Shown here in pieces: positions 26,204 through 34,285 of a stretch of DNA of 36,792 nucleotides. The notes under the pieces are model-generated. The model made no database searches, was not told the origin of the DNA, and saw nothing but the letters and a program-made list of their open reading frames with translations. The translations under genes and the position numbers were made by a program. Position 1 is the stretch's first letter; each line of letters opens with the position of its first letter. Source of the stretch: Alphaproteobacteria bacterium (GTDB lineage Bacteria > Pseudomonadota > Alphaproteobacteria > UBA11222). The DNA is taken from NCBI GenBank assembly GCA_009693835.1, contig SHWM01000018.1:1-36792 (forward strand), written 5' to 3'.

Positions 26204-27082
26204 CTACGGCATGCGCAGAATTTTTCGCGCCTCGGCGGGCGAGGCCACACCGCGCCCGTGTTTGCGCGCAATGTCCGCGAATTTGGAAATGACCGCCGCA
26301 TTCTCCGGCTCACCTAATTCTGTATACGGATGATCCCCCAATCCCACGGCCACATGCCCGCCGCTGGCGATGATCTTGTCCGCCAGAGTTAACAGACTTC
26401 CGCCATAATTATACACCGTCCAGATAATAGGAACCGTTTTGGGCATATTGTTCAGAAAGGCGTCCAGCCCCGCCTCCGTCGCCGGGTGCCCCGCATGTAT
26501 CTTGCCTTCCGTCAGGGTCAGGCCCAGATAGACCGGGTCATCCAGCAGACCCATTTCATGAAACAGCATCGCCTGGCGAAGATAGGTAAGGTTCCACACG
26601 ACGGCCGCGGGTTTCAGGCCCGCCACGCTGATTTCCTTTGCAAAATACATCAGCGTATCCGTGCTGTTCAGATACATCTGGTCGGTGGTGACAAAACGCC
26701 GCGCCACCGGATCAAAGGCGTCGATATTGGTGCTGCCCATGTCCATGGGCGCGAAATCCGGGCGTGTGCGCTTGTCGCGCGCCATGGCCAGCACATGCGC
26801 CAGACGCCCTTCCTTCGACGCCGACAGCGTATTGGCGCCCAGCGTGGGATGCACCAGCAGATCACAGACATCATGCACGCGCGCGATGGTTTCGGCATAA
26901 CGCGCCGCGTCATGGCAGGGCGCGCCATTTTCCTCACGCGCATGAAAATGGACAATGCTGGCGCCTGCTTCGCGGCAGGCGGCGGCGTCGCGGGCAATTT
27001 CCTCGGACGTCCAGGGAACGTGCCGATTATGCCTGCGCATGGCGTATTCATTGACCCGTGCTTCTATGATCAGTTTTTCCAT
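26204..27082 (-). CDS. Beta-keto acid cleavage enzyme (BKACE/DUF849 family)
   Basis: 292 aa. BKACE enzymes cleave beta-keto acids with acetyl-CoA, giving an acetoacetate-type and a CoA product; the founder is 3-keto-5-aminohexanoate cleavage enzyme (Kce). Visible features are the metal-binding His-x-His in IVHFHAREENG (about 45-48), LLVHPTLGANTL, MGSTNIDAF, GLTLTEGKIHAGHPAT and AVGLGDHPYTELGEP. The TIM-barrel length is normal. The start has AGGAGG six bases upstream. A hairpin separates it from the hydrolase gene on the same strand. In a cluster with SDRs and crotonases it points to a beta-keto acid route, substrate unknown. Confidence 0.9.
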   Translation of the reverse strand: MEKLIIEARVNEYAMRRHNRHVPWTSEEIARDAAACREAGASIVHFHAREENGAPCHDAARYAETIARVHDVCDLLVHPTLGANTLSASKEGRLAHVLAMARDKRTRPDFAPMDMGSTNIDAFDPVARRFVTTDQMYLNSTDTLMYFAKEISVAGLKPAAVVWNLTYLRQAMLFHEMGLLDDPVYLGLTLTEGKIHAGHPATEAGLDAFLNNMPKTVPIIWTVYNYGGSLLTLADKIIASGGHVAVGLGDHPYTELGEPENAAVISKFADIARKHGRGVASPAEARKILRMP

Positions 27083-27103
27083 GCGGGGCCTCCTAAACGA
27101 CGG

Positions 27104-27129
27104 GAACCGGCGGCGCTTGCCGCCGGTTC
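27104..27129. terminator. Strong hairpin between the hydrolase and BKACE genes
   Basis: GAACCGGCGGC (27104-27114) and GCCGCCGGTTC (27119-27129) form a perfect 11-bp stem with a GCTT loop. It lies nine bases after the hydrolase stop on the minus strand. There is no T-tract; the BKACE ribosome site follows shortly. It may cause partial termination or protect an mRNA end. Confidence 0.5.
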
Positions 27130-27137
27130 TTCAAGCT

Positions 27138-28460
27138 TTAGCTGAAACTTCGGACATATTTCCCTATGGCGTCAATGGCCTGGGTGGATTCTTTCAGATA
27201 GGGCGCAAACAGATGCCAGACATGCGGCATATGCGGATAAATTTCCATTTTCGACTTCACGCCCGCCTCCAGCGCCTTTTTATGGCAACGGGTGGTATCA
27301 TCCATCAGGGTTTCCGCATCGCCGACATGGAACAGCAGCGGCGGAAGCCCCTTGAAATTGCCATATAGCGGCGATTGCAGGGGGACATCCTTGGCTTTCT
27401 TGCCGTTCAGATACATTTTGGCCAGCGGGTTCGCCCCCTCGCCCATAGCGAGCGGATCAACCTTGGCCCGCGTTTTCATGGACGCACCTGTGCCTTCCAG
27501 GTCGGTCCAGGCGGAAATAGGAATGGCTGCGGTCGGCAGCGGCTCCTTCGCGTCGCGCAACGCCATCAGGGTCGCGAGTGTCAGGCCACCGCCAGCGCTG
27601 TCGCCGGAAATGAAGGTGCGGCGTGCGGGTGTTGTGCCGAACGGGCCGTGACCGCGCATGTAACGGAACACTTTCAGGGCGTCCTCAAGCTGCGCCGGGA
27701 ACGGGTTTTCCGGAATCAGCCGGTAATCCACCGCCAGCACGGCGCACCCCGTGGCGGCAGCAAGACGCGAGCACAGGCCGCTATGCGAATAAAGTCCGCC
27801 CGCCAGATAGCCGCCGCCGTGCAGATAGAGCAGCCGCCTGCCCGTATCCGTGTCATTATTGGTGTACCAGGCGCAGGGAATCCCCTCAACGGTGAGCCGG
27901 TTCATGGAGCCAGACAGCTTCATGGTTTCATCGCTGACCTTGGCGTAATCATCGAAACTTTTGCGCATGCCATTCACGGAATCGCTGGCTGTAAAGGCGG
28001 CGCTCATAACCTTGCGAATATGGTCATAGACCTTCAAAGTAGCGGCCGAGGCTTTTCCTCCTTTTGCGGAAGGCTTTTTAACTGCGGGCTTTTTCGCCAC
28101 AGGTTTTTTCGCAGCCGCTTTGGGAGCGGTTTTTTGGAGCGCCTTGGCAGCGGGCTTTTTTACGGCTTTTTTTGCAGGCTTCTTTACCGCGGCTTTTTTG
28201 ACTGCGGAACCGGCGGCTTTTTTTACCGTGGTTTTCTTCGCTGCGGCCTTCTTCGCTACTGGTTTTTTGGCCACAGTCTTTTTGGCTAAGGTCTTCTTGG
28301 CTGCCGGCTTTTTCGCTACTGCCTTTTTAGCTACCGGCTTTTTTACAGCAGCCTTTTTCGCCATCGGCTTTTTAGCTACGGCCTTCTTGGCAGCCGGTTT
28401 TTTGGCTGCCTTTTTCACGACTTTCCTTGCAGGTTTGCTGGTTGATTTCTTCGCCGCCAT
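27138..28460 (-). CDS. HSL-type alpha/beta hydrolase with an N-terminal histone H1-like lysine/alanine repeat domain
   Basis: 440 aa. Residues 1-135 are almost only Lys, Ala, Pro and Val. From 22 to 81 there are six consecutive 10-residue repeats of form xxAKKxxxKK, as in histone H1 tails, AlgP and PhaF. Residues about 140-440 are a hormone-sensitive-lipase-type esterase: oxyanion HGGGY (214-218), nucleophile Ser288 in GDSAGGG, acid in HVGDAETLMDD (about 381), and His in PHMPHVWH (about 413). The active site is complete. The ATG at 28460 has GGGAGAG upstream, so both parts are one reading frame. The basic domain should bind DNA, RNA or another polyanion such as polyphosphate; this is inferred. 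A signal peptide is absent, so it is cytoplasmic. The gene is 107 bases from the cytochrome operon. Confidence 0.88.
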   Translation of the reverse strand: MAAKKSTSKPARKVVKKAAKKPAAKKAVAKKPMAKKAAVKKPVAKKAVAKKPAAKKTLAKKTVAKKPVAKKAAAKKTTVKKAAGSAVKKAAVKKPAKKAVKKPAAKALQKTAPKAAAKKPVAKKPAVKKPSAKGGKASAATLKVYDHIRKVMSAAFTASDSVNGMRKSFDDYAKVSDETMKLSGSMNRLTVEGIPCAWYTNNDTDTGRRLLYLHGGGYLAGGLYSHSGLCSRLAAATGCAVLAVDYRLIPENPFPAQLEDALKVFRYMRGHGPFGTTPARRTFISGDSAGGGLTLATLMALRDAKEPLPTAAIPISAWTDLEGTGASMKTRAKVDPLAMGEGANPLAKMYLNGKKAKDVPLQSPLYGNFKGLPPLLFHVGDAETLMDDTTRCHKKALEAGVKSKMEIYPHMPHVWHLFAPYLKESTQAIDAIGKYVRSFS

Positions 28461-28567
28461 GTTCGCTCTCCCATCCTCATATGATGAAGTTTAGTACCCG
28501 TTGTTCCGCACCGGCTATCACGTCAAATTAGGCTAATTAATATGAGTCACACAATGTAAGAAAATGG

Positions 28568-31500
28568 CTACCTGGCCGATTTTTTTGTCACTGTCGGGTC
28601 AACCCGGTCGTTAACGAAGAAAGGCGCGCCGTCCAGGCCTAGATAGAAGCGTTTTTGTTCCTCAAGCGTGAAGGGACGAGAACCTAGCCGCCCGAACACG
28701 GCGATCTGCCCGCCAGTTTCATCCACCGCGCGATCGCGATCAAGTCCTTTTGATACGGCCGCTGCCGGCGCACGGGTCTTTCTCCAGGCAATCAGTTCAG
28801 GCTTTGGCTCGGGGCTGAACCCGTAAAAACGCGGCTGGCTGGCTGGCGATGTCAGTTGCACCACCTTGAGGCCATTCTTCCCGTCCGCCACATAGGCGAA
28901 TAGTGAGGCGTTCGTCGATCCCACCGTCACATCGCGCGCATCATTGATTTTTCCATCTGCATTGTACTGCATGTAGAACTTCGGTTTTTCAGGGTTTTCG
29001 ACATCCGCGATCATCAGGCCGTCGGCGCCTGCCGCCACATAGGCAAAAGTCCGCGCCACATAAACCCGCCGCGCATCCCCCATAGGCACCAGGGCGCCTG
29101 GAAACAGCGCGGGTTTGCGCGGATCGGTGACGTCCACCATCTCAAGCCCCCGGGCCGTGGTCACAAACAGATAACGGAACTGCACGGCGGTGGCGCGCGG
29201 GTCGCTCATCGGTATGCGCGCGGCCACCTGCGGCTTCAGCGGATCGGCCATATCCAGAACGACAATCTGTGACGGCGTTGTGATATAGAAGATGTCGCCC
29301 GCGATCGTAATGTGACGCGCCCCGGTCAGCACCCCTTCCGGGTTCCATGTCAGCGCCCGCTTGAAGAAATTATTGCGGGGATCGCCATCGGCCAGGGAGG
29401 TCACATCGGTGGCGATCAGCCCTTCCTCGGCATCCGTGATGAATGCGTAGCGGTAAATTTCGTGCATTTTCTGCTCCTGATTGGTCTTCAGGATCAGATC
29501 GCCCTCGTTTTTCAAAATATTGATGTTCTGGTTGGTGGGCAGCGCCATGCAGGTGGCGTTTTTGCTTTTTATGCTTGTGTCATGGCCCAGCGGAGAGAAT
29601 GGCGCACCGACAATGCGATCGGAAAAGCCCTTGTTGGCAATGGCGTTGACATCATAGGCGCGAAAGCCGCCCGCGCCTTCGGCGACATAGAGATATTCCC
29701 CGCGCAGTTGCAGGCACCCGACATCGCCCGATTTCTGGGTATAGGCTTCGGGCAGCTCCTGCAGGCGGTCCTGATGCGCCTTGAACCAGTCCGGATAGGC
29801 ATAGCGATGCAGATAGCTGCCGATGACCGCTTGCGGCTCCTCCCATTCCGTGATCCGCACCGCCTCCAACCCGCCTTCGCCACCCACATAGGCGTTAAAG
29901 CCAACAAAATTCACGAAATTAGTACCCTGCAACAGAAGCTGCGCCATGATCGCGTTATTGTCATTGGCGTCCGAGAGATGACAGTCGGTGCAGGTCTTGG
30001 TTTCGGTCTTGCGTTCCGTATGCGGGTAGTGTGGTGCGAATGCCTGGCTGGAATAGCCCGACGCCGCGATCGGGGGCTGCTGCACATAGAGCCGTTCACG
30101 GTTGATATTGGTGGAGGACAGCACAAGCGCCGAAGATGAGCGCACCGGCGCTATGGTGTTGCCTTTCACACTGGCGTTCACGCCAAGCTGGAACATGTCA
30201 TCGCGCGCTACCTGCGGATTATAGGTGGCGTAATTTCGCGTCTCGCCGCCCTCAAAATGATGCCTCGGGGTTTTCCAGTTGGCCTCGATTGGCAGATGGC
30301 AGCCCGCACAACTGGTGGTCCAGGACAAATGACAGGTGAAACATTCCATTTTGTCGTCCTGGTGCGCCAAATCCTTCGGCTGCACGCCATGCCCCCAGGT
30401 AAAGGGTTTGCCGCCGGTTCCTAGTTTCGACATGGTCTTGGCGCGCGCCGCCCTGGGATTATATTTTTTATGACCGGGGTTGACCGTATCCTTGACCAGG
30501 GTCAGCTCCCATTCCAGGTTCGGGTCGACCATCGAACGCTGAAACAGCTTGCCCTCCATCCACTGAAAACGGCGCTTGCCAAAGGGGGTATAGGCCAGCG
30601 ACAGGTCATTGCCGGTCCCCTTGGCCGCCGGTCCGCTGGTGCGCAGCGAGGGGTAACGCTGCGCCGTGCCATGACAGTCATCACACCTGACCTCAATGGC
30701 CGCCGCCACCTCGCCGTATAAATGCCCATCGCCATGCACGTCCTGTTCATAATGACAGTCGACGCACTGCATTCCTTTTTCCAGATGAATGCTCTTCAGA
30801 TGAACAGCCTTGCGAAATTTGTCCGGGTCATCCTGCGGCACAATGGCGCCCTTCGCATCCAAAAGCTCGCCCTTCCGGTCGCGCTTGAATACAGCGCGGA
30901 AATTCCAGCCATGGCCATGATAATCCGCAAACTGCGTATCCTTAAGTTTTGAATTAAGCAGCGAAACATCCCGAAGAAAGCCGGGATCAGACCATTTGCC
31001 CCGCACGACGGCGCCTTCCGGATTGCGTTCAAGCGCCTCGAACATCTCGGTATTCGTGGGATAGCGTTGCTTTTCCGGCCACATGAAGGGGGCGTCTGAT
31101 TCATAATCCCACATCGTGTATCCCAGGAACGAATTCACGAAGATGTTCGGCTGATGCATGTGGCAGTTCATGCATTGCGCCGTCGGTATCGCCTGGGTAA
31201 AGGCGTGCCGGATCGGATGGCCGGGTTCATCTTTTGGGATCACCGGGTCACTGGTTTGCGTCAGGCCTGTATTGCCATCCCGGGCGTAAGGGCCCGAGTG
31301 AAACGGGTCGCGGTCATTGGCGTAGGGAACATGGCAGGCGCCGCATCCAGAGGTACGGTAATCGCCCGGATTGTCGTTCGTCCCAAGGAACCACATAAGG
31401 GGATCATTGAGCCGCGTCTTATGAATATTGATTACCGGCACGGCAATGCGCAGCCCGGTCCCCGGCCCGCGCATCGATTGTTTCTGATCGGGGCGGCCCG

Positions 31501-32326
31501 GCTCCTCGAGCCGCTGGAACAGGCCTGTGGAATTAGGCAGTCCAACCTCAGGAAACTGGGTGCCTATATTCCTGCCGCCGCGTTCAAAGACGCGAAAAAT
31601 ATCCCCCGGAGGAATCACCTCCCATGCCGGCAGGGGCAGCATCTGGGGGCGCACGCCCCGCGCCTCCATTTCCGGCGTGACGTCATCCATCGCCTCAAGC
31701 CTGGCGGTCCCGCCCCTGTTATCGTAGACCTCGCCCAGGAAATATTTTTTGAAGGGCAGTATTCCGTTATTATAGGACGCCCCACCCCACAGCAGCGCGC
31801 CAGTTGCCATGATCGAGCGTTTGGCGCGAATAATGATATCCGCGTGGCAATTGCCGCAGGCCAAGTCCGCCGCGCGGTAATCGCTGGGGTTCACAAAGCG
31901 CACATATTCAGGGGCCTCGCGGTTCAGCAGCGTGTAGCTGCCTTTTGGATTGGCGCTGCTCGGATAATGCCAGCTATTGGGCAGCGTGGGTAGCACATGC
32001 GCCTTTTCCTGTGCGGCGAAATAGGCGGCGTCTCCTTTGGCAGCGCCTTCGGGTTTGCGCACTTCCGCGCTGCCGCCGTGGCAATCGACGCAGCCCAGAA
32101 CCACACCGGGGCTGCTATGCATGCTGGCGGCGTCCGAAGAGATGTGACAGCTCTGGCAACCAACGCTCTTCGCCGCGGCCTCCTCCCGGCTTTGTGACGA
32201 CGGCGCGGGTGGCGCCGCCTGATAAATGATGTCGCGCGGCTTTTCCTCCCCCGATGCATGGGCCGCGCCGGCGCCCGCTACCGCCAGGCTGCACAGAAGG
32301 AAAATGAACCGCGCCAGCGCCATCAT
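28568..32326 (-). CDS. Decahaem c-type cytochrome fused to a C-terminal LVIVD-repeat domain
   Basis: 1252 aa from the ATG at 32326, whose A is the last base of the preceding gene's TGA. Signal peptide FIFLLCSLAVAGAGAAHA with cleavage near residue 24. Ten CXXCH motifs: CQSCH (57), CVDCH (79), CGNCH (157), CGACH (328), CMNCH (385), CVDCH (521), CDDCH (548), CFTCH (662), CAGCH (673), CTDCH (779). From about 865 to 1180 come about six LVIVD-like repeats (YLYVAEGAGGFRAYDV; IVVLDMADPLKPQVAARI; YLFVTTARGLEMVDVTDPRK; FAYVAAGADGLMIADVENPEK), which should form a beta-propeller. No lipobox is seen. The mature protein should be periplasmic or surface-exposed and carry electrons. A role in extracellular electron transfer with the coupled barrel gene is inferred. 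It is not a family I recognise by name. Confidence 0.88.
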   Translation of the reverse strand: MMALARFIFLLCSLAVAGAGAAHASGEEKPRDIIYQAAPPAPSSQSREEAAAKSVGCQSCHISSDAASMHSSPGVVLGCVDCHGGSAEVRKPEGAAKGDAAYFAAQEKAHVLPTLPNSWHYPSSANPKGSYTLLNREAPEYVRFVNPSDYRAADLACGNCHADIIIRAKRSIMATGALLWGGASYNNGILPFKKYFLGEVYDNRGGTARLEAMDDVTPEMEARGVRPQMLPLPAWEVIPPGDIFRVFERGGRNIGTQFPEVGLPNSTGLFQRLEEPGRPDQKQSMRGPGTGLRIAVPVINIHKTRLNDPLMWFLGTNDNPGDYRTSGCGACHVPYANDRDPFHSGPYARDGNTGLTQTSDPVIPKDEPGHPIRHAFTQAIPTAQCMNCHMHQPNIFVNSFLGYTMWDYESDAPFMWPEKQRYPTNTEMFEALERNPEGAVVRGKWSDPGFLRDVSLLNSKLKDTQFADYHGHGWNFRAVFKRDRKGELLDAKGAIVPQDDPDKFRKAVHLKSIHLEKGMQCVDCHYEQDVHGDGHLYGEVAAAIEVRCDDCHGTAQRYPSLRTSGPAAKGTGNDLSLAYTPFGKRRFQWMEGKLFQRSMVDPNLEWELTLVKDTVNPGHKKYNPRAARAKTMSKLGTGGKPFTWGHGVQPKDLAHQDDKMECFTCHLSWTTSCAGCHLPIEANWKTPRHHFEGGETRNYATYNPQVARDDMFQLGVNASVKGNTIAPVRSSSALVLSSTNINRERLYVQQPPIAASGYSSQAFAPHYPHTERKTETKTCTDCHLSDANDNNAIMAQLLLQGTNFVNFVGFNAYVGGEGGLEAVRITEWEEPQAVIGSYLHRYAYPDWFKAHQDRLQELPEAYTQKSGDVGCLQLRGEYLYVAEGAGGFRAYDVNAIANKGFSDRIVGAPFSPLGHDTSIKSKNATCMALPTNQNINILKNEGDLILKTNQEQKMHEIYRYAFITDAEEGLIATDVTSLADGDPRNNFFKRALTWNPEGVLTGARHITIAGDIFYITTPSQIVVLDMADPLKPQVAARIPMSDPRATAVQFRYLFVTTARGLEMVDVTDPRKPALFPGALVPMGDARRVYVARTFAYVAAGADGLMIADVENPEKPKFYMQYNADGKINDARDVTVGSTNASLFAYVADGKNGLKVVQLTSPASQPRFYGFSPEPKPELIAWRKTRAPAAAVSKGLDRDRAVDETGGQIAVFGRLGSRPFTLEEQKRFYLGLDGAPFFVNDRVDPTVTKKSAR

Positions 32327-34284
32327 CAATATGCCAGGGTCAAATTGGCGAGCAGGGTATAAAAATGCTCATTTTCGGTATGATACAAATCCTTGAAACC
32401 CTTGCCCGGCAACAGCGCCGCGTAAGACAGCCGGAAAACCACATTCTGACTCATCATTGGCCGGTAGATTGCAGAAGCGGACATGTCCCAGCCGATGCTG
32501 CTGCGAATATCGCCCTCGTTGCGCAGTGCCTCTAGCACATCCGTCTCGTTAAAACTCAGATGATTGATGTTGGTGGACAGGCGCAGTTGCGGCAGCACGT
32601 CAAAATCCGCGCCGCCGCCCAGCAGCTGCAGCCCCGGATTGACGAAATTCGACTGGCCATGTTCTTTCGAGGACCGCAAATCCGGCAGAACGCCATTACG
32701 CGACGAGAGCGTGACGCCGCCGCCGCCAATGAGCGGTATATTCTGGCGGATCCAGAAGCTGGTGTCCGCCCCGGCAAATTGGGGGTTTTCAAAAATCGCA
32801 GAAAAGCCTTCCGACTTCTTGTCGTACGGATCCTTGTCGCCGCTGGCGTACAGGATTGAGGCCCGCAGGCGCATCCAGCTATAGTCCATCGATGGTTCAG
32901 CCGCCACGAGCCAGGCGCGGATATCGCTATTTTCATCCGTGAAGAGTGCGCCGTCATCCTCGCCATAGGCGTAGTAACCGGAAACGGTAAGATTGGCGCG
33001 TCCGAAATGCCCATCGCCATTATAGCCCAGATAGGCCACCTTGTAGTCGCGCGGGCGCTCCTCCCCTACCGAGGCCGGGCGCTGCAGAAAACCATTATTG
33101 TCGTAGAAAAATTTCTTTTCTGTGTTGCTGTTATAGATCGCTGTTAGCTGGCTGGTGAAGCCCAGTACGGGAAAATCCTGATAATACAGATTACCGATAA
33201 AGACATCGTCATCACGGATATGCCTGCCGAGATCGTTCAGCCCGCTATTCGTGTCTTTCTCAAGCCGCCGGAACCAGGCCAGATTGTACTGGAAGACGTT
33301 ATTGTTCCGTGTGCCGAACAGGCGCACGCCGGGCTGGTTGTCGAGAAACAGAAAACCCCGGAAATCGGCATTGAAAGGCTGGATGCCAACACGGATGGAA
33401 TCAAAATCGTAACGTTCCGACACATTGCGCAAATGATAATCAACAAACAGCTCCTGCATGCCCACATGCCGGTCCGAGCGTGATTTGCCCAGGTCCGTGT
33501 TGCGCCGCACAAGGCCCAGCTCTTTCACTTTGGCGTAATTATAATTGAATACCGGCGTTATCCGCAGTTCAATATCTGGCGGTTTGAAGCCCGTGTTTCC
33601 CTTGATCAGCGTCAGGTTGGTGATCAGGTTCTGACTGAACACATATTGATCCGGCTTGCCGAAGAGATCATTCGTGCCGGGCCGCGCCGTGGTGCCAACG
33701 CCTACCGGAACCGGAAACGCCCGCGCCTCATACACCGTGTCGGAAATAACGTTCAGCAGGACAAACCCATCCTTGCCATGGACCGGCTTGTCGCCCTTCA
33801 GCACATTATTATTATAGGGATCATACCATTTTCCCTTGATACCGAGCCCTTCGAGAAGACGCCATCGGTCCGGCACCGGCACAATGTCGCCCCGCGTCTG
33901 CAAATCTTCATAGGAACGCGCGCGGCCAGCCGGAATGGGCGCGCCCTTGCGCACACGCGGATCGCCGCGCACCGTGTCATCGGCGGGCTGTTCTCCCGGC
34001 CGCGGGCGGCGCAGGAGCTGCGCGACCTGCTGCTCTTCCGCCTGCGGATCATTGGCGGCCAGAACGTCCAGCGCCTCAATGGGCGGGGCGGCGGCGGCGA
34101 GATAAGAGGACGCGCTGGAGGAACCTGAAAATGCCGCAGGCGCCGGAACACCCAAAGGCGGCCCTGACGGGGCCAGCGACGGCATCACGGGTAATGCCTC
34201 GGGAACGGCCGCCGGGGCGCGGGTCTGGCCCAGCGCGGGAGCGCATATCAGTCCCGCTATCAATGCCGGTAAAAGGTAGCGCAC
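32326..34284 (-). CDS. Predicted outer-membrane beta-barrel protein, partner of the decahaem cytochrome
   Basis: 652 aa from the GTG at 34284, chosen because GAGGG lies eight bases upstream and the N-terminus becomes a signal peptide (RYLLPALIAGLICAPALG). Longer starts upstream overlap the preceding gene. A Pro/Ala-rich linker of about 100 residues follows, then from about 140 many alternating strands with aromatic girdles and turn sequences such as NNN, DKDPYDKKS and GDG. The protein ends LLANLTLAY, with the terminal aromatic residue typical of BAM substrates. After the signal peptide I see no cysteine, so it lacks the N-terminal CXXC of MtrB. The stop TGA overlaps the ATG of the cytochrome gene, which implies matched synthesis. 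A porin-cytochrome role is inferred. Other barrels with similar linkers exist. Confidence 0.75.
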   Translation of the reverse strand: MRYLLPALIAGLICAPALGQTRAPAAVPEALPVMPSLAPSGPPLGVPAPAAFSGSSSASSYLAAAAPPIEALDVLAANDPQAEEQQVAQLLRRPRPGEQPADDTVRGDPRVRKGAPIPAGRARSYEDLQTRGDIVPVPDRWRLLEGLGIKGKWYDPYNNNVLKGDKPVHGKDGFVLLNVISDTVYEARAFPVPVGVGTTARPGTNDLFGKPDQYVFSQNLITNLTLIKGNTGFKPPDIELRITPVFNYNYAKVKELGLVRRNTDLGKSRSDRHVGMQELFVDYHLRNVSERYDFDSIRVGIQPFNADFRGFLFLDNQPGVRLFGTRNNNVFQYNLAWFRRLEKDTNSGLNDLGRHIRDDDVFIGNLYYQDFPVLGFTSQLTAIYNSNTEKKFFYDNNGFLQRPASVGEERPRDYKVAYLGYNGDGHFGRANLTVSGYYAYGEDDGALFTDENSDIRAWLVAAEPSMDYSWMRLRASILYASGDKDPYDKKSEGFSAIFENPQFAGADTSFWIRQNIPLIGGGGVTLSSRNGVLPDLRSSKEHGQSNFVNPGLQLLGGGADFDVLPQLRLSTNINHLSFNETDVLEALRNEGDIRSSIGWDMSASAIYRPMMSQNVVFRLSYAALLPGKGFKDLYHTENEHFYTLLANLTLAY

Positions 34285-34285
34285 T

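Noticed and set aside
27375..28289. Plus-strand open frame of 304 codons with a Gly/Phe/Arg repeat end
   Set aside because: It is the complement of the Lys/Ala repeat and the esterase; the repeat look is a by-product of the lysine-rich coding strand.
29312..30139. Plus-strand open frame of 275 codons opposite the cytochrome gene
   Set aside because: Shadow frame. The opposite strand carries the CXXCH and LVIVD motifs in one continuous frame.
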